Positions 20,280 to 30,400 of a stretch of 64,000 bases of DNA are shown piece after piece (position 1 is the stretch's first letter; every line of letters begins with the position of its first letter). The stretch is from NCBI GenBank assembly GCA_022410635.1, contig JAJVDF010000358.1:637620-701619 (forward strand). The letters run 5' to 3'. The notes beneath the pieces are model-generated. The model was not told where the DNA came from and did no database searches. It saw only the letters and a program-made list of their open reading frames with translations. Source of the DNA: Tretioscincus oriximinensis (Eukaryota > Chordata > Lepidosauria > Squamata > Gymnophthalmidae). A program made the translations under genes and the position numbers.

Positions 20280-21420
20280 TCTCAGTGAGTAAATAGTATT
20301 TAGTTGCCTTCACAATGTATCTTTCTTTCTCTTTCTTTCTTCTTATGATTTGTTATAAAGCTGAAGAAATATGATCTTCCTACTGGTTTCCTAGTTCGTA
20401 GCACACCTGGTTCTTTGTAGCAACTTCTTTCCTTCAAATGTGCAGTTAGGTCACACAGTGATTGTTGTAATTTGATTATCTGAAACAAAGGGGCCGCCCA
20501 GTTATCAGTGAAGCACGAAGAATGCTGCTTTCTAATAGTATAAGAAACTTGGAAATTCCCTTGGCTGGCCAATTCTATGGTATTCATCCAAGTGAATAAG
20601 GAAATATGACAGTTTTACAGGTGTGGTAGTAGAATTTCGTAACATGTCACACTTCACATCTTTTGCCTTCCTTGCAGCCACTGAACAGTACAGAAGGTGA
20701 ATTTGGGCTCTGTCTCGCCAATCAAAGCAATCTTTGTTATTTCAACCAACCCATTAAATTGTATTGATGTATGGACTCAAGGTCACTCTGCAATGTCTGG
20801 CATCAAAATACAGGAGATGTTCAGACAACTTTGCAATCTTTTGGGGTCAGTNTGTGCTTCCAAAATAGATCAAAACACAAAGCAGGTAGGAACCTGGGAT
20901 CTTAAATGAAAATTTGTATAATCAGTCATTTTCTAATTAAACTATCTGGATTTGTTTTATTCCTTACTTAAGCAGACCAAAATGTGACAGTAATGATGTT
21001 TTTTTCTAAAATGATTGCTGATAAACTTTTAAAACATTCTAAACCCAAAAGCAAAGCAATCTTTTTGCATAAAATATTGGGAAACTATTTTCTGTCAAAC
21101 ATTGATAGTTTGACCTGATTTTTTATAAAGTCATGTTAACTTTAGCTTATTTGGCCAGAGGGCAGCGAGAAAACGACTTTTACTCTAAAGCTTGAAACGG
21201 GTTTCTACAAATCACACTGCAGCTCCATTCTGAAAAGTGTTTTAAACAGATCAGAAAACAGTTTCCATTTGCATTGAATTCATAGTCTTGCCCTTTAATT
21301 CAAGTGGAAATTGGTCTCCGATAGCATTGGCCACACAGTTCCAGGAATTTCCCAATCAGAAGTAGGCTAAAAGCAAAGAATATTTATTCAAATTATTTCT
21401 GCTCAGCTCACTTCTGGGAG
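20280..21420. other. Unassigned intergenic stretch
   Basis: AT-rich with no gene or repeat family that I recognise. A second frame at 20587-20300 (minus) has no supporting features. Confidence 0.5.
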
Positions 21421-21908
21421 TAGACTGACCAGATTTTCTGAGGCNCAAACTGGGGTAATTAATATTCATGCTAATTTGCATATTCATGAATATGCAATTC
21501 AACCACCAACATGCATATCCCTTCAAAATCTTTGCCTGACAAATCTGCGAAGCACGCGATAATTTTTGAAGCATGTGAGAATTTTTCAGAGTGCATGAGA
21601 AATTTGCATTTTTTTATTTTTTATTGAGAGGTATTTTTTTACATGCATACCTCTTTAAAATCCCCACCCGAGAAACCCGCAAAATGCTTGAGAATTTTTT
21701 GAAGTGCATAAGAAATTTGATTTTTTTAAATTTTACTTAGGGGAGGGTGCCTTCAGGACCTGGTCCCTATTGCCAAAGCCCCTAGTGGTAAACATTTTTC
21801 CATTTTTTTTCCCTCAACAAAAACCAGGGAGATCCCCCTACAGGAAGGCAGGNTAGACACCCCCGAACCGGGTCTTCCCTCCAAAAAAGGGGTCATCTGG
21901 TCAGCCTA
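21421..21908. mobile_element. Inverted-repeat DNA element, family T1, long copy
   Basis: Bounded by TAGACTGACCAGA and TCTGGTCAGCCTA, like the short copies at 7313, 26355 and 32606, but 488 bases long. The centre carries a diverged direct duplication of about 90 bases (blocks GAGAATTTTT, GAAGTGCATAAGAAATTTG and their earlier versions at 21560-21610). Confidence 0.65.
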
Positions 21909-22282
21909 TCTCAGAGTGAGTCTTGTTTCTTTTAGCTGTGAGGCCAGGAAATTGGAGTATTTTGAGGTGGAATCTTTCACTTTTAGGTGGGGTTAGTAAA
22001 CGCTTAAAACTCTCCCCCTGCTCCATCCAATAGCCAACTGTGGGTGTTCTTAAATGGGAGTGGGGGTGGTATGTTTATTAAAATAAGTTAATTTACCATT
22101 CAGATTGCTAATAAATTACTTGCTAGTTCAAAATACTTCAGAAGACAAAGTGGTTTTTAATTTAACCTTTAAGATTATATACATAGTCCTATACGGGTAT
22201 CGGTATTCCAAAATCCGATAAACAGCAAAAAGGAAGCAAAGGGAGTTTGAGTGCAATGCAGGCTCACAACAGATACATAGAT

Positions 22283-22360
22283 TATTTTATTATTTATTTA
22301 TTCTTGAACCCTGCCCCATACCTGAAGGTCTCATGACAACCAACTTTATTATCAACTATG
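22283..22360 (-). mobile_element. L2-type LINE 3' tail
   Basis: Short fragment: TTATTTATTTATTC followed by the antisense 'CCTGAAGGTCTCATGACAACC' block. Confidence 0.6.
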
Positions 22361-23035
22361 TTTAAAACGCAGTATTTCAAATAATATTCTACATGAGATA
22401 CAAAATATGGAAAATAATCAAATATTACAAACTAATTGACTATACAATGTCCAAATAGGGCAGAGATTTTCAAAACAAACACGACACTGCTGTGAAGACC
22501 ACTATGTTTCAACCTTCCAAGTGAACCAAGGTTGATAGGTAAAAAATTCCTCCCTCAAGGCAAAGTCCTGCCATATGAGTTGATGTGGAACGAAGGAAAG
22601 GTTGCCTTGATGTTATCAGAGAAAGTTCAAAATATCACTTTGTTGCTCATATAACCTCACCCAGGCCTTGAGAGATTGTGAGAGGATTTTATATCTTAAG
22701 TATATTTTAAGGTGTTTTATGTATTGTCTTTTTATTCTTGTGATCTGCTCTGTTCTGGAACATTTGTGTGAAGGATATAGTTCAATGGATGCTTGTGTCC
22801 AATATACACAGCTTCACCATGTGATGCTGGTTATGAATTAATCACAGATTAAATATTCTTCAAGATTCTGAATCTTAAAATGATATGATTTTGAAATTCA
22901 GTAAGTCTTTTTGATTTACTTGTTTTAAATTATATTGTATTTCAAAACTCTCTAACATAACCTGAAGGCTGATGTGAAATGGTAGGTGCAATACTATATG
23001 TATGAATAAGACAAGATGGATTGTGAACTGATGTA
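22361..23035. other. Unassigned intergenic stretch
   Basis: No gene or named repeat seen. Confidence 0.5.
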
Positions 23036-23037
23036 GC

Positions 23038-23153
23038 AGGGCTCTTATGTGGTATTCAAAAGGTATGAAATCCTCTAAACTGCTGAAGTTTTGAATATTT
23101 TAAAAGTTTATAGAAGACTTCATACCTTTTGAATATTACATAAGAGCCCTGCT
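23038..23153. repeat. Long imperfect palindrome at a CR1 edge
   Basis: AGCAGGGCTCTTATGTGGTA on the left is inverted on the right as TACATAAGAGCCCTGCT, and pairing continues through CAAAAGGTATGAA and GTTTATAG-type blocks. Each arm is about 45 bases with a loop of about 20. The right arm runs into the minus-strand CR1 that follows, so the left arm is an inverted copy of the CR1 end plus its flank. Confidence 0.75.
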
Positions 23154-23560
23154 AAATCAGTCCCCAATCCAGATTTCTGTCTCAGAAAGTGGCCCACCAA
23201 TTGCACTTNGGCAATCTCAGGCAGATGAAGGCAAAACCCTCACCTGTTCTCTACTCCCTGCAAATGGTACTTCAGGAATATTTCATGTTGCTCCCGCTTA
23301 GAAGCAGGATCAGGAGATCCAGCTTAGTCACTATTTATTTCCCAGGTTTCCATTAACATGTCTAATCCTGTCTTAAAGTTATCCAGGCTGCTAGCTACCA
23401 CCATCTCGTCTGGAAGTAAATTCCATAGACCAGTGACCCTGTGGATGAAAAAATACTTTCCCTTGTCTGTCCTAACTTTTCTGCCCATTAATTTCAAGTT
23501 TTCATAGACCGGTATTCCCCTGGATAAAAAAATACTTCTGTTCCAACTCTTTTGTTCATT
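23140..23560 (-). mobile_element. CR1 LINE 3' end
   Basis: Antisense CR1: CTCCCTGCAAATGGTACTTC, TTGCTCCCGCTTAGAAG, and ORF2-end codons antisense at 23360-23480 (TGTGGAATTTACTTCC on the minus strand). It lacks the far 5' part. Confidence 0.8.
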
Positions 23561-24077
23561 TGCTTCATAGAGTGTTCTGGTTGAGNGATAGAGAAAATAA
23601 TACTGGGATATTCATAACCAAATTAGGAATACTGTATATTAATTTGAAGATACTTTTATTTCTTTAATACAAACTTTCATACAGGAAATTCCTGGCTAAG
23701 TGACAAACCTTTGATAGGCACATAAAATGTGTTAAGTGGAGGTACTTCATGAAAAAAAGACAGCAATTGTTAGGAAAGTATTACCACAGTAAAGGTCTCA
23801 CTGCTAATATAAGACGTCTTTCTATAGTTTGTGTNTAGGACTGCCTTGGGTTTACTTAATCCACACGAAAATTGCAAAACCTGCAGTTATATCTTCATTG
23901 CATAACTCTTCAGTGAAAGTATTAATGAGTCAACATATGACGTCATGGATGTACAGGTACACAAAAGCATTTCAATGTTTCCTTCACGCCATGGATCATT
24001 ATATGCCAGACCCCACTGCCTTCCATAGCTTTCTTAAGTCTGCCTGTGCTCATGTTTGCTGCTTCCATGGCACTATC

Positions 24078-24779
24078 TGTCGGGGTTCACCATATGTGAT
24101 AAATTAATTGGCATTAATATATTTGATATAAATATATACAAGAATTGGTCTCCAGAAGCCCAGGCAGCTCGGATGCAAAATTTTGGGGAAAATTACCATT
24201 ACAGGATGTTGCAAGAGAGCTAATCTCTCTCTTCCTGCCCTGGAGCAGTTCCCATTTAGTAGTACTCCTTAGCCTACTGTTTCAAAGGGCACCTATTGTA
24301 TCTGAAGCCACGGATTAATGGCATAAGTCATTTGCCTCAATAGGGCAAGAGGAAACCTTTTATCCATCCTTTTACCTTGGAGTGAGTAACAGGTCACAGG
24401 TCCTGGAAGCCNAAAGGGTCAATCTTGTATTGCTCAAACCATACCCATATTTGGGAGGAGGGAGACGCGTCACACAGGTGTCACAACCTGGAACCACCTC
24501 CGGTCTGCCCCAAACCACACCTTCTGAACTCCCACTTTCTGACATCACTCTTCCTGTACACACCTTCTGTCTTGGAGTCAATAAAAACTGCTGCACAGGG
24601 GTGCTCAGGAGGATTCCATGACCCACGTGGACCTCCTGGATCTTGCCTCACAATCTAGGTTTATGGCCTCTGTGTGAGTTCTTGATGGGAGTCAGATTTT
24701 ACACGTGTCCGTATTCTGACAATACGGTTGCATCAGATGTGCAGGCATCTTAATAAAGTGGTGAGCAAACCCCCGTTAA
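24078..24779 (+). mobile_element. Probable solo LTR with 5-bp target duplication
   Basis: A 702-base block starting TGTCGGGGTT and ending AACCCCCGTTAA, flanked on both sides by CTATC (24073-24077 and 24780-24784). An AATAAA at 24581-24586 sits where an LTR R region would be. No gag, pol or env sequence is adjacent, so it is a solo LTR. Its family is not known to me. Confidence 0.6.
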
Positions 24780-24850
24780 CTATCTACCCTTTTCATTGTC
24801 ACCATCTGTCATAGAAAGATGACATGTATATGTATTATAGTTAAAACAGT

Positions 24851-25086
24851 TGTTGTTATGTTTTGGAGGGAAACCTCTGAGGTTTAAATGCAACCAATCT
24901 TGGGTTAGTATTTTAAGCGGGAAAATGGGAATGCAGTGATTGGCCAGAACACTGTATAAATATAGCTTCTTTGGCAGCAGGCAATCACTGCAGACCTAAC
25001 TCAGAGTCTCTCAAGAGCTGCAATAAATTACTTTCAGAGCTTGAAATCACTTGTCTGAGTGTTCATTTGCCATCGAGAGCCTCACA
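24851..25086 (+). mobile_element. LTR-like fragment
   Basis: Contains a CCAAT-type ATTGGCC, a TATA box (TGTATAAATATAG, about 24951-24963), an AATAAA 60 bases further on (25023) and a GCCTCACA end, the order found in retroviral-type LTRs. The 5' edge and target duplication could not be fixed. Confidence 0.4.
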
Positions 25087-25239
25087 CTTTCTCTTCTTTT
25101 TAGCTTCAATCTTTCACAGCATTAGGATTTTTTCAAGGGATTGTCTTCTCACTATGCAATTAAAGTACTTGAACTTTATAAGTTTGTCATTCCAGTGAAC
25201 AATCAGTGTTGAGTTCCTTTAGTACTGACTGAAGATCTT

Positions 25240-25560
25240 CTTTCAGCCCAAGGAAGTCTTCTCAAGGAAGAGCTTCTCCAGAAGTTTAAAAGCATTAATT
25301 GGTCTGCACTCAGCCTTCCGCATGGTCCACCTCCCAAAGCCGTACATGACTATAGTAAAAAATATAGCTTCAACTACACAAACTTTTCTCAGCGAAGTGC
25401 TTTTTAGTACACTGTTTTGGCTTACCATATGATTTTTCCCTAAGTATAATTTAATTTCATGGCTGCAGTTGCCACTTGCAACCATCTTTGAGCCCAATGA
25501 ATAAAATCTGACTCTGCTGCTGCTTTTGTTTCTGTTTGTCAAGAAAGGATGGGATTATTG
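25240..25560 (-). mobile_element. BovB (RTE) LINE fragment
   Basis: The minus-strand frame 25542-25243 reads GNCSHEIKLYLGKNHMVSQN, SVLKS, then FFTIVMYGFGRWTMRKAECR. These are the hallmark BovB ORF2 blocks (the family has SHEIK, ILKSRD and VMYGCESWTVKKAEHRRIDAFEL). It is decayed and truncated. BovB is widespread in squamates and known for horizontal spread. Confidence 0.75.
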
Positions 25561-26354
25561 TCATATTACCTTTTTCAATGTTCCGTTTCAAGCCAGCTTT
25601 TCAACTTCTGCTATCAAGACTGTTGACATTTCTCTTGGTAATTTGATTCACCTAGCCTACAATTTCACATATATTTTGCATATAAACTAAATAAATATGG
25701 TGACAGTATACAAACACATTGCGCTCCTTTCCTAATCATGAACCAATCAGTTGTTCCACTTTCAGTTGCAATATTACCTTAATTGTAATAATGCATATAT
25801 TCTGATTTTGTAAATTGCAAAATCACGTTGTCTTTGAAATTAAGCAAAGAAAGTGTACTCTTTCCACAACATTAATTGCAAAAGCAATAAGTTGATTAAA
25901 ATGTGAAAAGTCTGTGCAAGCCCAACACACCTCCACCATTTGCAATAGTTTTTGCAGAATTTTAAAAAAACCTAAGTTTTCCTATTTTTTAAAGGGGTCT
26001 CTGGAGATCACATGAGCCATTGTTGGTTCAGAGGCAAAAATTCTGTTACAATAGAAATGTGTGCAAAAAGTTCAAGCGGGGACAATTCTTGAAGAACATT
26101 TGCAAAGCATTCTGAATCCCTCATTTCTTTTGAGGAACTACCAACCAAACACAAAAAACTTCAGTTTATAATAGTCTCTCATGACAGATAGACATCGAAG
26201 GCTAAAAAGAACTCTGGTATAATGAAATTCAAAGGATAATAAATTTGAAAGTCCTGGAAGAATGACAAGAGTAATGTTGATCACAATGGGTAAACACATC
26301 CACCTGACCCCTTGTCATTCTTTATAATGGGGTTTCACATGTATTTACATCAAA
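25561..26354. other. Unassigned intergenic stretch
   Basis: AT-rich; no gene or repeat that I can name. Confidence 0.5.
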
Positions 26355-26532
26355 TAGGCTGACCAGATGACCCATTTTTGGTGTGCCTCCTGGTTTTTTC
26401 AGAGGAAAAAACAAAAAAATGTTTTTGAAAAAAAGTATTTTTTTTTTAATTTCCTCAGAAAAAAACTGGGAGGCACCCCACAAACCAGGTTTTCAAGCCC
26501 CCACCCAAAAAAGGGGTCATCTGGTCAACCTA
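26355..26532. mobile_element. Inverted-repeat DNA element (MITE), family T1
   Basis: TAGGCTGACCAGATGACCC and AAAAGGGGTCATCTGGTCAA form the ends; the arms pair over most of the element's length through GGAGGCACCCCACAAACC. It lies about 400 bases upstream of the MAST2 CpG island. Confidence 0.8.
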
Positions 26533-26537
26533 TCAGA

Positions 26538-26760
26538 ACACAGGAGAAGCCCTGCTGAATGGGGCCAGAGCCCACCTAGTCCAGCCTTCTGTCTCACACG
26601 GTGGGCCACCAATTGCACTAGGGATCCATGAACTTGACCAATCCTGTCTTAAAGCTATCCTGGCTGCTAGCTACCATCACCTCTTCTGAAGGTGAATTCC
26701 ACAGACCAATGAGCCCCTGGGTAGAAAAATATTTTCCCTTGTCTGCCCTCCTTCCTACTA
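26538..26760 (-). mobile_element. CR1 LINE 3' end
   Basis: Antisense CR1: 'GCCCTGCTGAATGGGGCCAG', 'ACCTAGTCCAGCCTTCTGTC', then ORF2-end codons antisense (CTGTGGAATTCACCTTC on the minus strand). It directly abuts the MAST2 promoter region. Confidence 0.8.
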
Positions 26761-27173
26761 TCACAGAAGTCACCATACTTACTTACATTCCCCTCCTCAT
26801 TTTTGGGGTGCCTGCCTGGGGGGCTCCCTGGCACACTCCCATCCCACCCTGATAGTCACCCTCCAGTACTCCTTGCTGTTGCTCTTTCCCCCCCACCCCC
26901 ACTCCTCTATCTTTCCCAAAGAGCCCCGCCCACCCGCCTGTTGCCATGCCAACGCCAGCAGCAGACTCCCTTCTTCCTGTTCCGCCTCCGCTGTCTGCGG
27001 CCCGAGCGCTCGCTCGTTCGCGCGCCAGAAGGAGCCCCTCCTCTCGCGATACGTGGTTTTAGGGGGCGGGATTGTCGCAGTGCCCGGCGTGGTGTGTGTT
27101 GCTGAGCGCGGGGCTGCCGCCGCCGCTGGCTGCCGCCGCGCTCGCCTGGTCCTCCTCTTGCCCCGTGGCTGCC

Positions 27174-27236
27174 ATGACCCGGCGCCCAGCTCGGCAGCTC
27201 CCCGCTGAGGCGGCGCCCTCGGTCCCCTCGCCATGA
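27174..27236 (+). other. Upstream ORF overlapping the MAST2 start codon
   Basis: ATG at 27174 in good context (GCCATGA) opens 20 codons and stops at TGA 27234-27236. The MAST2 start is ATG 27233-27235, so stop and start share ATGA. If the mRNA starts upstream of 27174 this uORF would lower, or make dependent on reinitiation, translation of MAST2. Sequence is certain; function is inferred. Confidence 0.55.
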
Positions 27237-27436
27237 GGAAAGGGCGCTCCCGGGGGGACAAGGCGGGCCCCCCTTCGTCCTCTTCCCCGCTCCCGGCCCC
27301 GAGGAGGCTGGAGCAGACGGTCCGCATCCCGCTAGACGCCGCGGAGAGAAGAGCTTCCTCCTCCCCCTCCGTCGCGGGCGGCAGGCAGCAGAAGCCGGCG
27401 GCGGACATCAGCCGAGGCAGGGAACAGCCCGACAAG
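27233..27436 (+). CDS. MAST2: MAST2 coding exon 1
   Basis: ATG with G at -3 (TCGCCATGA) opens 68 codons in phase 0; donor AAG|GTATCT. The product begins MRKGRSRGDKAGPP and is Ser/Pro/Arg-rich, like the MKRSR start of human MAST2. The first Met after the CpG-island leader is used. The frame stays open past the donor to 27733 (see findings). Confidence 0.85.
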
Positions 27437-30400
27437 GTATCTCGGCCGCCGGGTCCTTGGGGGCTGCGGGGCCCCTGTTGGGCTCCTGGGAAAGGGGTTA
27501 GGGGAGCGGGTGATGCCTCGGCCGGGCTGCTGGAGAGGGAAGCGATCCAGGGGGCGCTCAGGCAAGGGGTTTGGGCAAGGTTGGTTGAGGGCGGAAAGAG
27601 GCTTGCTGGGCTGCAGAGAGTCACCGGCCTGTGGAATTTACTTCCAGAAGAGGTGGCGGCAGCCAGCAGCCTGGATAGCTTTAAGACAGGATTGGGCAAG
27701 TTCATGAGCACCAAGGGTATAAATAGCTACTAGGATAGGTTTCTTGATTGCTGGTTTCTGGGTTATAAATCAGGACAGATACTTGGCCATCNACATGCCG
27801 TTTTATTTGTTTGATTATTCAGTTTGGGCTATGGCAGGTCCCATTTGGAATTTACTTCCAGAAGAGGTGTTGGTAGCTAGCAGCCTGGGTAGCTTTATGT
27901 ACACCAAGTTTATGTACACCAAGGGCATAAATAGCTACTAGGATGGACCTCTTGATGATGCAGGACTCCTNAAGTACCACGTGCAGGGAGTTAAGAACAG
28001 AAGAGGGTTTTGCCTTCTTCTTGAGATGCCCAGGTGGAATTAGAGGGCCACTGGGTGAGACAGAAGGATTTACTAGATGGGCTCTGGTGCCTTCAGCATG
28101 GCTGCTCTCATGTTTTTATGTTCTCTTGTGTGATTCCTGCATTGTAGGATCCTGTACTTGGAAGGGAAAAGCCACACCGCCCAGAGNGATAGTAAGCGTG
28201 GGTAGAATACTCACTTTAGAATCATGCTTCAGTCCACTTTCAGCAGGGGAGAGGGAGGGGGGTGTTCCTCACCTCTGGTCCTACCCTCACTGAGCCTTAT
28301 TCTGGGCTCTCTCTTAGGCTGCATCCAGAACCACTTATTTATTCACTATACCTGGATATTCCACAATAAAGCATGGATATTCTGGAATAAATCAGTCCCC
28401 ACTGTGCTTTTTTGTGGCATATCCATCTATAGTGGAATAAATAAGTGATGTGTGGATGCATCCTCCGACTGGGAGCCTGCTATTCCCATGTGGACAGCCA
28501 TTCTGACNCGAGATATAGCCTAGATTAAGGCTCAGTAGGGAAAGGGAGGGTCTCTTTGTGGAAGTGAATCATAACAGAGTTAGGTATGAACAAAGGTCCT
28601 CCTCTAGGCTATATATGGCTATGGATAATTGCAGGCACAGGGTGAAAAAACTTCCTCAGGTTTTTAAGGTAGGTTTTGGAATGTGGTGGGCCAAGAAACA
28701 TAAGAGGTTAAGATGTCAAGCTTTAAGTAGATTATGTTTTTCTGGAGTGAAGCTTTGTTCTTATTTTATATGATGAGAGATTTATTTCTTTATTTACATT
28801 TATATCCCTCGCTATACCTGACAGTCTCAGGGCAAATCACAATGAAAAANCGTAAAACATGTTAAAGTAGAACAATTAAAAACAGAACTGTGCCTTTAAA
28901 GAGAAGGCAATTAAACTTGTAGATATGAAAAAACTGCTATCCCTTCCCTACTTTTAAAATATAGCTGTTTTAATATGTTAAACTTGGGTTTTATTGTTAA
29001 CCATCCTGAGATCTTCGGGTATAGAAATGTAAATAAATAAAATTATCTTTATAGCAGTTAAGTAAAGCTAGATTGATCACAAAAGTTTATTTGACAAAGC
29101 AAATAAAATGCACAATTATTATGGGCGTACCTGTTGTATGTAAGAATGATCACCCACCTTCATAATATGGAAGATATTTAACTTATTTTATTACATTTTG
29201 GTTCTAGAGCTTCTCATTATCAAATTGGAGTCTATTGTCAGCAAGTTGTAATTTTTGAATTTGTAAAAAGAAACAAGTGAAATCATATTTTTTTCTTTTT
29301 ATATGTAAATAGTGATAGTATTATAAGACAGATATCTATGTTCTGATGTCATGGCTGGAAGATAATATATGCAGAGGGTGGTCTTATGTCCCATTTCCAT
29401 ATGGTCATCAACAGCTGCATGAGCCCGAAACAAGCAACTCTAGGCCTGATTTATACTTGGCCACATTTGGTTCCCAAAAGTGTAAGTGGCCTGCGATTTT
29501 GTGCTAGTAAAGGCCCTGCTGGCTCAGAATGGCATATGGACTGCAAGCTGGACTGTTTTCTGGAACAGAATAAGGTCAAGTGTAAATCAGACCCTAATGA
29601 TCAATCAGTTTCCAAAATTAAAAAAAGACTAAAAACTACAACTGGAAATAAAAGAAAGAAGAAAGCAACTTTCATATTATCTGTACTGCTAATTGAGTTC
29701 TTGAGATTAGAGGCAAAATGGGGATGGAAGGGAAGAGGTTTGCCTTTTGAACCGCCTCTGTCTTGAATAATAATAATCTGGTTTTTGTGCCCTGTTCTCC
29801 TCACCTGAAGTGACTCAGAGCAGCTTACAAGATTATTTTTTGTCCAAAGGCTTACATCTATTCCATTTTCTTCACCATGTTATGGTGGTACTCATTTATC
29901 TACTCACAAATTTCTTTGCTTTCAAACAGTTGAGTGGGCTGAAGCTAAGGCCAGTAGANGGCGCTCATCCTTCTCCCCGGCTGACACAGAAAGAAAGCAA
30001 TTAATATAATCAGCTTGGTATTTCGATTAACTTTGTAATAGTAATCCATATTCCATGCCTTGGCCTCAAACCTAGTAAAAAGATAGGGCAGGTTCCTGCA
30101 TTGTGAACTCTCATCATGGATCACCAAGTTCTCTGATCTCTGTGGTGGCACTTCACTGGGCAAATGAATAGGCTTTCCCCCCAGCAGTTTGCTAAATAGT
30201 GGATTTTCTCNTAGAGTTTGGTTTGTTGCAAGATTATGTATCATTTTCACAAGTCAGTGTCCCAAAAGTTACTTCCTTCTTTCAGTGAAAAACTGAGATG
30301 CACAACATCCTGGCATTGAAAAATGCCATGTTATTCCAGCGTGGACCATTGCTGTGGTGTATGTGTGTGCACATGCACNCCTGTGCACACACATACACCA

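Larger units (their letters stand above)
26930..27560 (+). promoter_or_regulatory. CpG-island promoter of MAST2
   Basis: Dense CpG in an otherwise CpG-poor window, covering the first MAST2 exon and its upstream 300 bases. A GC box GGGGCGGG lies at 27063-27070 and no TATA box is evident, as usual for broad housekeeping promoters. The start site is inferred to lie near 27070-27170. RBP, 10 kb away on the other strand, has no CpG island at its own start. Confidence 0.8.

Noticed and set aside
26797..27714. 305-codon minus-strand frame across the CpG island
   Set aside because: It is antisense to MAST2 exon 1 and to a CR1 end (its first residues are the antisense CR1). GC-rich DNA has few stops, and there is no splice or family support.
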